Source of the DNA: Pomphorhynchus laevis
Taxonomy: Eukaryota > Acanthocephala > Palaeacanthocephala > Echinorhynchida > Pomphorhynchidae
Assembly (NCBI GenBank): GCA_012934845.2
Contig: WNNJ02002654.1
Coordinates: 116,126 to 180,125, forward strand
Direction: 5' to 3'
DNA length: 64,000 nucleotides
Made by a program: the position numbers and the translations under genes. Of this stretch, positions 22,112 through 32,121 are shown piece after piece. How positions within the stretch are numbered: the stretch's first letter is position 1; each line of letters starts with the position of its first letter. The notes under the pieces were generated by a model. The model did no database searches and was not told where the DNA came from. It was given only the letters and a program-made list of their open reading frames with translations.

Positions 22112-23548
22112 CAGTCCTTTTCAGTTTTATAGACAACTTTTTTCAGTTTCAAAGGCAACTTTTTTCAGTTTTATAGACAACTTTTTTCAGTTTTATAGGC
22201 AACTTTTTTCAGTTTTATAGACAACTTTTTTTAGATTATTTTTCAAAATTTTTTTTACCCTCAATGGATATATCTTTCGATGAAGGTAGTGATGAGTCAG
22301 GTACAGTAAATGAGAAAAGCCTGACCATTAACGAGGAAGAGAACGTCCAAGCTCGTAAAAAGAGGGTTTCAATCACTGGAAACACAGTTTATTGTTTTTT
22401 GGGCCTGTTAAAAGCTGAGCATAGTATACATGAGATGTCTTCTATATTAAACGTCTCCAAAACCACAGTTAGAAGACTTTATGAGAAATATTTAGAGGGA
22501 AAACTTCAAAATTCAGCCATCTTTGTTTCTGCTGGAGATAAGAGGTCAACCAAAAAAAGATTTTTCGTTTGAAAAGAATATCTTAGCATCAGAGCTAACT
22601 TTAAATCCAAGCACTTCTCTTAAGGTTCTGAGTGAGAAGTTGCTAACTTGTAATCCAGAAGGTTCCTATTCACTTCTTACTGTCTCGAGCATAATAAAGC
22701 AATGAACTACACAAGGAAAATGCTGACATTAGTACCTATAAATAGAAACAGCAATGAAAACAAGCAGAAAAGAGCAGAGTACGGCATTGAAATGTCAAGT
22801 ATTAGTGATGATAACCTGATATTTTTGGACGAAACGGGTATAAATCTCCACACTTACCAAAGTTTTGGCTACTCTCCCAGGAATACGAAGTGCTACATAA
22901 ACGTGCCCAATTCAAAAGGGACCAATATTTCAGTTCTATGTGCCATCACAAAACAAAGTGTTTGTGCTTATAAGGTGAAAACAGGAAGCTTCAAATCGTC
23001 CGATCTGAAAGAATTTATAGAGACGGAACTACCAACCTTGGCCTCACATTAAAGGAAATTTATAGTCATGGACAACGCCTCTATCCATAGGACTGCCGAG
23101 GTAAAGGAAAGCTTGGCTAAGGAATTACATTCTTAAGTTCCTACCACCCTACTCCCCTCACTTGAACCCTATAGGGGAGTTCTTCTCATGTTTCAAATCA
23201 AAGGTGAAAAGCATAAATTCATCATCCAATAGAGATGAATTGATTGAAACTATTCATGGAGTATTCAGAGATGAAGAATTCAGACTAGAAGGATATTTCA
23301 CCCATATGCGAGATTGGGTTGTAAAGGCAATCGCACGAGTCTATTTTATTTAAATAATAGAATTCTTTGCTATACATCTAAATTAATTATATTTTATTTA
23401 AAAAATCTAAAAATGTTGCCTATAAAACTGGAAAAGTTGTCTATAAAACTGAAAAAAGTAGCCCATAAAACTGGAAAAAGTTACCTATAAAACTGAAAAA
23501 AGTTGCCTATAAAACTGAAAAAGTTGTCTATAAAACTGAAAAGGACTG
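22112..23548 (+). mobile_element. Tc1/mariner-type transposon 2
   Basis: 1437 bp, flanked by TA at 22110-22111 and 23549-23550. Both ends begin CAGTCCTTTTCAGTTTTATA as inverted repeats. As in transposon 1, each end contains a subterminal array of 22-bp units (five at about 22130-22240, about six at 23415-23540) in opposite orientation, but the unit sequence is different. It encodes a broken DD34E-type transposase. It is inserted in a dispersed repeat: the same flanking sequence occurs again at 23905-24180. Confidence 0.9.
22264..23353 (+). pseudogene. Tc1/mariner-type transposase, three frameshifts and a stop
   Basis: Homologue of the transposase of transposon 1, recognisable over its whole length. 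N-terminal helix-turn-helix region FLGLLKAEHSIHEMSSIL, then NRNSNENKQKRAEYG, first catalytic Asp in FLDETGINLHTY (about 22825), second Asp in IVMDNASIH (about 23065). The third catalytic residue is lost: the motif reads LNPIGEFF, with Gly where copy 1 has Glu. The frame changes near 22555, near 22700 and near 23130, and there is a stop near 23050. The copy is dead but young enough to align throughout. Confidence 0.88.
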
Positions 23549-23904
23549 TAATAACTAAAGCTACTATTGACTCAGTTGTGTCGGAAATGCATTTTCACAA
23601 TGTCACAGAGGCAGCCAAAACATCGTGTTGCATTACATTTTACTGATGATGGCTGCTGGTATCACACGACCGTCTAGAATTGATGAGATTTTGCAGAGTG
23701 AAGAATACGCTCGATTCGGACACGGCAGCATACTAATTAAATACATTTCTATATGCAATACTTTATATATTTAAACCCACATCATAATATATAGAAAAAA
23801 TTGATTTACTAAATCTATGTTTCTTATGCGTAGACATGATAATTCGATTATTCTAAAAATTAACAAGATTCTTCCGTAGAAGAAAATAAAATTAATTTAA
23901 TTAC

Positions 23905-24183
23905 AATAATTTTATTATAAAAGAATTACGCAAGCAATCAAGCATTCGAATGTTTGATCTTCTGTATGCTAGTGATGTATCAAATCGCAAACAGTGATGT
24001 ATCAAATCGCAAATTGCTGAGCTGCCACAAGCAGCTCAGCAATTTAAGCTAGATGTCGGAAATGTATTTTCACAATGTCACAGAAGCAGCCGAACGGTAT
24101 TGCGTATCATTTTACTTATGATGGCGCCGGCTATCACAAGATCGTCTAGAATTGAGATTGTGCAGACTGAGCACAATCTCAAT
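23905..24183. repeat. Dispersed repeat, uninterrupted copy, with two hairpins
   Basis: Matches 22025-22110 plus 23551-23710, the two flanks of transposon 2. Shared words include gaatgtttgatct and tcacaatgtcacagaagcag (one variant). It carries a 15-bp-arm hairpin (24011-24045, loop CACAA) and a 13-bp-arm hairpin (24151-24183, loop AGACTGA) that are not in the other copy. Confidence 0.8.
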
Positions 24184-24444
24184 TGAGCATGGAAGTGTAC
24201 CAATTAAATACAAAGCATTGCTATACGCAATCTCGATCAAGGTAAGGTTTATAGGTGTGCAATTTAAACTTTTTCATTTGCTAGTGCTTAAAGAAATCAA
24301 TTTTATCAATCAGTCTTCTCTTAAAAATGTCTCGAAGGCTTTTAATAGTATTCTCGCATACTAAAATTAACATGGAAATGCATCTTGGGTTATTTCATAT
24401 TAATTTATAAAATATTAAAATCAATATATTAAAATCAATATGTT

Positions 24445-24572
24445 CTTCTATGCCACCTTTAACTAGCGCTTTATCATGACATTTAATCACTTTAGTACAT
24501 GGATGTATTTCTATGCCACCTTTAACTAGCGCTTTATCATGACATTTAATCACTTTAGTACATGGATGTATT
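24445..24572. repeat. 64-bp tandem duplication
   Basis: Two identical or nearly identical units starting at 24445 and 24509, each beginning TTCTATGCCACCTTTAACTA. No reading frame is associated. Confidence 0.9.
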
Positions 24573-26430
24573 GAAAATGATCTAGCATTTTAAATTTCAT
24601 GTCTTTATTTGCATTCGTTTTGTATAGCGCATTATCCAATGTGCAGCTTATAAATGAAAAGAAAGCGATTTATTATTTTTATCACGTATATAAATCGAAC
24701 GAAGCTAACCGGATTTAAATACTCAACATTTTTTGATAGAATATAAATGAATATCGGATTTGTAAACGGATAAATGAACAAGATATCTCCTGAGTATCCG
24801 TATGTTTAGATTTACCATGATCATCGCTTAAGTTGGCTCTTAGTCACTGATATTATACTTTTAAAAAAGTATAAAATAACGTTTAAAATTATAAAAGGTT
24901 AATAAAGTGTAAAAGTATGAAAGGTCAATAAAATGGGATCGTGAGTGTGTCTTTTTACTTCCTTTACTACAGGTTATGGTCTATACGGTTTCGATAATAT
25001 TCAATCGGTTAAGGGTGTTGAAAAGTCGCTTAAGGGGACTGGGAAAAGCTCGCAAACTCAAAGTCAAACAAAAAATATCAAACAAAAGTTATCAAGTAAA
25101 GATATCAAACCTTGTACGGTGTGATCCAAGAGAAATGAGAGAATTCTGAAAGTTTTATTCGATCTATACAAAGTTTATCCATTGCGGTTATTTGCAATGC
25201 TAACATCTTTGGTGTGAATTTTAACAAAATACAGTCTGAAGTTGTAGGGGCACGATTGTTGTCAGGATCGTTAAGCCTAGATAAAAACGACAATATTTGA
25301 CTTTAATTATAAAGTAAATATTACACTAAATTCAAGTAATTCAAGCAATTTATAAAAATTAACCATTAAAATTATATTAAAAAGGTCAATGCTCAATGCT
25401 TCTTGAGCAAAACTTATAAAATGCATTTGCGTATTTTTTTTATTAACATTGTAAACTTTCAGGCAATAATTTAAGGTTCTTTGAAAATAATTATCAATAA
25501 GAATTTAATTATCAAAAGGCATTGCTATAGTATGCTAGAATTTGAGAACTTATTTTGTTATATAAAAACCAATATTACATTAGAAAAATAATATGGCATG
25601 GTCGTTGAAATCGACAAAACAATTTTTGAACGTCGCAAATATAATAGCATGCGAGTGTTGATACATCGATTGATCGTGGCTGGCATCTGCATGTAAACGT
25701 CTGCACTTTTCATTTTTGATGTGGATCTTCATAATGCATAAAGCAATGCATTATTCCGGGATCTATCATCCACAAATTTTCACCAATCATCTATTTTCAT
25801 TTTCAAAACGAAAATTTTCAAAATTTTCATTTTAAAAATTTCGAAGTTATTTCAATCCAAATCTTAGTTTTAAAATGAAAAAATAAATAATTAAATATCA
25901 AATAATTTAATAATTTAAATTAAATAATTTTATAGATCAACGATGGTCTATAATCGAAGAGTTTGTAGATTATCGTTGGGAATCGCAAATTTGGGATTCT
26001 GCCATATATTGCTAGAAATGTTTAGTCAACCTAACAAAATTCAACGCGAACTATGTGTTATTAAAAAACATTTCGTCTAATGCCTTTATCAATCTATAAT
26101 GTCAATTACATATATTTGTCAAAAATGTTGGCATATCAAATGATGAATTTTTACTAAATCTTGGTACAGTTTTTGCAATTGAATACCAATGTGTTGATCG
26201 ATCCAGACTGTTACAAACCATCTAAATGCTTTTAAGGTGTACGTATAATAGGCAGAACGCCAACTAGTTGAACTAATCTATGGATCAGTAAGAGAAGACC
26301 TTCAAATATATAATCAGATTGTTTTAGATCATGTATATGAATATGTTGGTAAACAAATACTCAGTACTACGGAGGCAAATGATCTCAATCAGACAACCCG
26401 TATTAGTCGCTTTCACAGTGACCATATATT
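24573..26430. other. AT-rich region, no gene supported
   Basis: About 1.85 kb of AT-rich DNA with no supported reading frame. Toward 26000-26430 there are weak coding-like patches that could be the front of the PLE relic that follows, but I cannot assign them. Confidence 0.5.
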
Positions 26431-26439
26431 GGACGCTCT

Positions 26440-26830
26440 ATTGCCAGTTGTAACGGAACTTCAACGAAACGACTGCCTAAACATATTGATCGATGCTTGA
26501 AACCACTACTGACTCACGTTCCGGAACATATTTCATCATCCTTAACTTTTATTCGTCGTATAAATATGTTTATACGACGAATAAAAATGTTTTAACAGAG
26601 TTTACATACGAGCATTCCAAGTGATCCACCTTTGGCAATTAGCCGTGTACTGGAAAATATGAAATGGTCACATAGAAATAAGCAATTTGTAATTATTTTA
26701 CAAAATAAAATTTTTGAATTTTATAATACATACTGCCGCCAGATAATGGTTGTGGCTATGAGAACCCTACTTGCACGAACACTAATCAACATATATATAT
26801 GGGATAATTAGAAAAAGTGTGGCTAAGTAA
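26440..26830 (+). mobile_element. Penelope-like RT relic
   Basis: Reads SLHTSIPSDPPLAISRVLEN near 26600-26660, then a region resembling the PLE pattern for F...Y.Q..G.AMG.PL.P.LANIYM (here NTYCRQI...AMRTLLARTLINIYMG, about 26720-26800). This is the palm region around motifs A and B of a PLE reverse transcriptase. It is strongly degraded, with several stops. A perfect 18-bp-arm hairpin (26547-26586) sits inside it. Confidence 0.55.
26547..26586. repeat. Perfect hairpin, 18-bp arms
   Basis: TTTTATTCGTCGTATAAA and its exact complement separated by TATG. It interrupts the PLE reading. Confidence 0.95.
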
Positions 26831-26879
26831 TAAAGCCACTAACATACAGTCGTTATATTGACAATATCCTGAAGAGCTG

Positions 26880-27325
26880 CTACTTCCAAATTTCACTACC
26901 CCCAAATTTCACCATTTTCAAATTTCACAACTTCCAGATCCTATTATCGTAATAATACGATATAATACCACTACTAATAACGTGTTATTATTCATTAAAA
27001 ATACCGCGTGGCACTACTAATTGCGTGCCAGTACTAATTGCGTGCCAGTACTAATTGCGTGCCAGTACTAATTGCGTGCCAGTACTAATTGCGTGCCAGT
27101 ACTAATTGCGTGCCAGTACTAATTGCGTGCCAGTACTAATTGCGTGCCAGTACTAATTGCGTGCCAGTACTAATTGCGTGCCAGTACTAATTGCGTGGCA
27201 CTACTAATTACGTATACCGAATTTCACTACTTCCAAATTCCATTACTTCCAAATTTCATCACTTCCAAATTTCATCACTTCCAAATTTCATCACTTCCAA
27301 ATTTCACTACTTCCAAAAGCTATTA
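26880..27325. repeat. Satellite block: 17-bp array inside a 16-bp array
   Basis: The core, 27005-27210, is about twelve tandem copies of the 17-mer GTGCCAGTACTAATTGC, with variants GTGGCACTACTAATTGC at both edges. Both sides carry imperfect 16-bp repeats of the ACTTCCAAATTTCATC type (26880-26940 and 27215-27320). This looks like expansion of one unit inside an older simple repeat. Confidence 0.95.
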
Positions 27326-27554
27326 TCTTAAAAAAATAATTTTTACCCTCAAAATAATGTCAAGGTTACATATAAAGGTTACCTTTGAGGCAAGTTAAAA
27401 GTGTCCCCATATTCGATAACTGCATATTTCATGCTAGCTGGAGATGTAATACAAATAATATTGGAAGTGTAGCAATGAATTGTGTTCAGTAATCGCTATT
27501 TCTACTGATTACCAAATTGAGTTAGTAAATAATGAACACAATCACGATACTGAT

Positions 27555-27800
27555 TTAAAACAAACAATAATAATGATGTTTAAAGATAAGTTGAGTAAGT
27601 TGATATTCTTTGATCCTTTTCTTGGTGACCGTTAATATCATATCAAAGGATTTGATATCAAATCCTTTGATATTAACAAAGGATTTATCACATTTATCAC
27701 ATTTAAATGTCTTCTCCGTCCCCACCTTCTCGACACACGAATTAGATTGTTTGTGGGCATGTAAGCGTGCGCCGGCACGCACTTGACACGTAAAAATAAA
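27555..27800 (-). pseudogene. C2H2 zinc-finger-like fragment
   Basis: On the minus strand: a GFIFTCQV piece, RLHAHKQSNSC, then TEKTFKCDKCDKSFVNIKGF. The second part fits the start of a C2H2 finger (F-x-C-x2-C-x3-F) after a TGEK-like linker, and the first resembles the end of another. The second finger is destroyed where a perfect 34-bp palindrome (27640-27673) begins. This is the only sequence in the window that resembles a host gene, but it is short and could also be a chance or transposon-borne finger. Confidence 0.4.
27640..27673. repeat. Perfect 34-bp palindrome
   Basis: Arms ATATCAAAGGATTTGAT and exact complement with no loop. It interrupts the zinc-finger-like reading. Confidence 0.95.
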
Positions 27801-28234
27801 TCCTTTTTTGAAGGGTGCTAATAAAATAATTAGCTAGCGTACAAGAGAGCTATATTGATTTATTACATTATCTACATAGGTACAATGTAGTCCACATTAC
27901 CAGGTGACATTACAATTGTAATGCTGCACTTGTGTGCATTTAAAGAAAGCTACATAGTCTTCGTGAGCTGAGCGATCTGATAGTTTGGAAATTGTTAACG
28001 ATCTTATTTCACGCTATCTCTATTTTTTCATTTTGTTGATTTGTCCATAGATTACCAAAATAAAATAAGCAAACTTTAAGATATAATCCTTTTGGTTAAG
28101 GTAATCTATGCTATCAATACATTTCTTTTTCTACAGTATTCTTCAATTAATAATAATGCTAAGATCTATCTTGCGACCAAATTTGTAGACGACCCTTGCA
28201 CTAATCATATAAAAAGGACATGTCGGAAAAATGA

Positions 28235-28700
28235 ACCTACTCTCAGTGGTGTGTTTAAGAAAAATACGTAAACAAGATTCGTCTTAAATTGTATACATGA
28301 TACCTTGTTCGCAATGTTCTAACAAATATATAGGCCATACCAAACAAGGATTAAAACAAGAGTATCTCAACACATATACACACTCAAAAGAGGCTATAAA
28401 TCGTCTGCATTAGTCGACCACTGGCTTATGCATGATCATCGTAATGCCAGAAAAATCGAAATAGAAAGTATTTGGAAGCAAAAGCTCATAAAAGAATCGA
28501 TTTATATTAAAGAAATGGAAGATAATCGAAAGCAACAAAGATAATTGGAGCTTAAGCATACCGATAACAAATTTAAAGTTGAAGGATCACACACATTCTT
28601 CCAGAAATGCATGTTTATTTAATACTAATGAACCAGTCGCTACACGAAGAGAAGTCCCAACTCCTGAGGAGAGCTTTTGCATAGACGAAAGCTAGAGAAC
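28235..28700 (+). mobile_element. Penelope-like GIY-YIG relic
   Basis: Reads VYMIPCSQCSNKYIGHTKQG at about 28290-28350, the YxIPC.xC..xYIGxT signature of a GIY-YIG nuclease. The next block is a His-rich part like SSALVDHWLMHDHR (28400-28440), and a Lys/Glu-rich tail follows to about 28600. This is the C-terminal nuclease of a PLE. It has at least one frameshift and stops. 27840-28234 and 28700-29329 contain no other recognisable gene. Confidence 0.65.
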
Positions 28701-29329
28701 ATTATATTTAATATTGAATTTTCTTGATGTATAAAAATAAAATTAAAGTATTAAAAACATTTTATTTTGGTATTCTGTGATGCGCACACCAAAAATAAAA
28801 ACAAAAGATTAAACATTTAAAATAAGGATAAGGCTTAAAGATTCAGTATTCACAAAACACTTTATTTTGAGCTACAAGGCTAAAAAATCTGATAACAGAA
28901 AGGGACAGCTATAATGTTGACATAAAACACACGATTATTGTCGTCTACAAACAAGGTTTTGACAATTGATTAATTAGCAAAACAATTCCACCTCAGCTAC
29001 TATAAAATAAAAATATATCAATTGGTACTACCATTTATAAAACTGCTTCACATCCATTGCAAATTAATCTTTAAAAGATAAGTATTTCGAAAAGCGCGCT
29101 AACGAAACTAAAACATTTATCATTGGAATTAAGAACACATCCATACTATAGTATCGCCCACATCGAAATATAGAAATATATGGAATTCAAATCTTGCATT
29201 TGCTATTAAATATTCTAAAATATCCAATATTTACACCTTATTAACAATTTATCAAACGATAAACTCAGAAAAACGATTTATACATATTGATGATTTAACA
29301 ATCACTACTAGTGCTCAATTACCAACTTA

Positions 29330-31450
29330 AAAAGGTACAATTTGCTTTTATAATGTCGTATAAGTACATTAAACAATGACCAGTTCTTAATGTGGGGGTG
29401 TTAGTGACGTCATTCAATGTTGAAAATATTATAAGGTTATTTTTAGTATTAATATATTGTCTGATTATTTCCATGAAAATTTCGGTGTTTGGAAGGTACA
29501 TCAACACAACGCCTACTGGAAATGATTCAAACTTCCTACATAGAATACGAACAGAACTCATACTTTGATCATACAGAGAAGTCACAGCTACACGAAGATA
29601 GTGTTGTACTTCATACTCTCTTAGTACCTCTCAAACCTCTTTGGCGGAACTCGGTCGAACGCCTTCTTCAAATCTACAAAGCACGTGTAGGCCGGTTGAG
29701 CAAACTCCCAAGATCGTTTAAATAAGTTAAGAGAGTAAAAAGCTAATCATTAGTTTCAAGACCTAGACGAAAGCCGCATTGTTCCTCTTGCAACTGTCCC
29801 TAAACTATAGGCCGTATCCTTAACTCAAAAATCGTAGCAAATAGCTTACCAGCTTAGCTAAGAAGAGTGATACCACGATAATTGGAACACAATCGTCGGC
29901 CACATTTCTTAAAGATTGGTACCACCACCATAGTTCGCCACTTATTAGGAACCTTGCCCGACTTCAAAGCAACGTTGAAGAGCAGTGTTAGCCACTTCAT
30001 GCCAACAAGGTTGATAACCTTTAAAGCTTTAGGTCGAATCTAAACTTCTACAGAAGACATGTCATTAAGAAATTTTTTAACAACAGCAATGACATCTTCC
30101 AAATAGGTGAGCTCTACCATTGGTTCTAATGGCTCTACTTATATGTCACTTAGCATAGATCCTCTGTAATCATAGACAGTTTAAGGAGTTGTCTGCTTTC
30201 CAACACAACGGTTCCTGATCGTCCTCCAGTACATCTTCGAAGCTGACCTATAATCAAGTTCTGATTGCTATCCAAACTTCTCCAAAGCCGCCTTCTTCAC
30301 TTCGGAACTGCTCGAGCTGAAGCTCTATTTTCCCCTTGGTACTTGTCTACAGCTTCCACTGATTTATCTGACAAAGTTACCTCATAAACCGGCTTCTTCT
30401 GTTGGACAAAATCTCTAAATGTTGGTGTCCACCAAACAGTTCGAGTATTTCCTCCGCGACAAGCAGCTAAGGCTTTCTAGCCACAACTTTTCACAGTTGC
30501 TTTGCAAAGCGAGGATCTGAACATCTCGCGTTCCTGATCAATGATATTCACCCATTCTGGCAACCTAGAGAAGTCCTCATGGATGTAGCTAGAAAAATAT
30601 TCTTTGGCATAAACATATGCTAGACTCTCCCAAAACGCACTCACACAACGTTTGGGTTTACCAGGCTTGTCTAGCATTTAAACCTGCCATCGAAGTTTAC
30701 TAACTACAAGGTAATGATCAGTTGATAGCTCAGCCCCTTTCTTCACAATGTGTCCAGAACATAACGTCGCAGATCAGATGAAACGATTACAAAATCGATC
30801 ATTGATTTTTGACTGAAAGAATCATGAGGATATGTGCATTTATGGATCTCCTAATGCTCAAACATGATGTTGATTATACACAAATTGTTAAGAGAACAAA
30901 AGTGCAATAATTCGACACCACTCGCATTCACATCGGAGAGTACGTTCCTCCCGAACACTCCCTTCCAAGTGCTACTATCACTACCAACATGAGAATTGAA
31001 GTCACTAATATAACAAGGAAATCTCCAACAGGAGTACTATAAAGCAGAACCCAAAGATTTTAATCGAAGGCTGTGTATTCCATGATAATGTTGGGAATAT
31101 ACGCACACACATTAGTTATCCCTTTTTCTCTTTAATTAAAAGTCTCAGATACGCCAGCCTTTCGTTCACTGGCTTAAACCTCTTTATCATGAACGACAAC
31201 CGGAGACTGGTTAGTATCCCTACATCCGTCTGTTGTCGATTTCTGTTGGCAACCCCCGAATAGTTCATGGTCTCACCTTAATCCAAAAGTCTAGTTCCCA
31301 TTCCAGAATAGTGTAGAGAAGTCACTCCGACTATTTTTAAACCAAAGCAAGCTATCTCTTCAACTAATTTTGTCTGCTTCCTCGACAGCGAAAAGACATT
31401 CCAAGTTCCTGCATGAAAACGATTCCGTTTCGGATACTGATGCCTCTATC
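29330..31450 (-). mobile_element. LINE relic (RTE/Rex-like), endonuclease through RT palm
   Basis: Read downward from 31450. Endonuclease opening: AGTWNVFSLSRKQTKLVEEI near 31415-31355, then YSGVANRNRQQTDVGILTS near 31265-31210 and NERLAYLRLLI. GDF.xx.SHVGSDS near 31000 is the GDFN region. There follows a linker with an open 66-aa piece (30477-30677), an RT finger region near 29900-29960, and motif A degraded as FVDFEEG...PSS near 29680. The last part reads SLYDQSMSSVRILCRKFESF (29319-29585). From memory the order matches the LINE type with YGVP..LL.AI.SLY...S.V. The copy has many stops and ends before the catalytic YADD box. Confidence 0.7.
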
Positions 31451-31469
31451 GCTGTCTCCGTACAACTGC

Positions 31470-31515
31470 CTGATCACATGGCACCAGGCAGTTATATATA
31501 GCTGCCTAGTGCCGA
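31470..31515. repeat. Imperfect hairpin
   Basis: GGCACCAGGCAG at 31480-31491 pairs with CTGCCTAGTGCC at 31502-31513 around an AT-only loop, one mismatch. Confidence 0.8.
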
Positions 31516-31559
31516 TTTCCTCTCATTAGAAAGAAATTCGTAACAGAAGGAGTAAGAGT

Positions 31560-31965
31560 TATTTTAGAGAAAAACATATTTCACTTTAACAACTGTTTGT
31601 ATCGGCAAATAAAGGGGACAGCAATGCGTACCCCAATGGCACCAACCTATGCAATAATCTATAAATAGTTATGAACAACATATGTTATCAGAACTTCAAG
31701 TTCAGCCGCCATTCTTCTATCGATACATATATGATATCCTAACAATGTATCCAAAGGACAAATTGAGACAACTCAAAAACAAATTCATTTACAGCAAGCC
31801 TTTGTCCTTTGATATTACTACGGGATACAAAATATTCTTATTAGATATCGAACTATATAGGAAGAATAAACTCATCAAGCACCAACTATATAGAAAAACG
31901 GTCAAAAGGAAATTTTTACATGCACAAAGCTGTTATCCAAAGAGTATATCATTGACTTATCCAAA
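31560..31965 (+). mobile_element. Penelope-like RT relic (palm)
   Basis: Reads NNCLYRQIKGTAMRTPMAPT near 31590-31650, followed by an RYIYDIL box near 31725 that stands where PLEs have RY(V/I)DDI, then a thumb-like IFLLDIELYRKNKL stretch. One catalytic Asp of the box is replaced by Tyr. A stop lies near 31670. It is joined directly to LINE-like sequence at about 31950. Confidence 0.7.
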
Positions 31966-32050
31966 GCATTTGACAGAGTTTCACATGACAGTTTCGGAAA
32001 AAACTTCAGAATAAGCAAAAATGGTTGATCAGTAATTATTGAGAGAAATT
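31945..32050 (+). pseudogene. LINE RT motif A scrap
   Basis: Reads IIDLSKAFDRVSHDSF, the motif A of jockey/CR1-type LINEs, without the rest of the domain. It may come from the same source as the scrap at 10512-10745. Confidence 0.6.
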
Positions 32051-32121
32051 CAAAGTAGACTATAAATACAGAGTATCCTAATAAACCGTCTTGGTTTTTG
32101 TCTAGTTTTACATAAAGCAGA

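Noticed and set aside
27005-27210. Regular repeat array that could be taken for a CRISPR
   Set aside because: The 17-bp units are directly adjacent with no spacers, in a eukaryotic transposon-rich context. It is a minisatellite.
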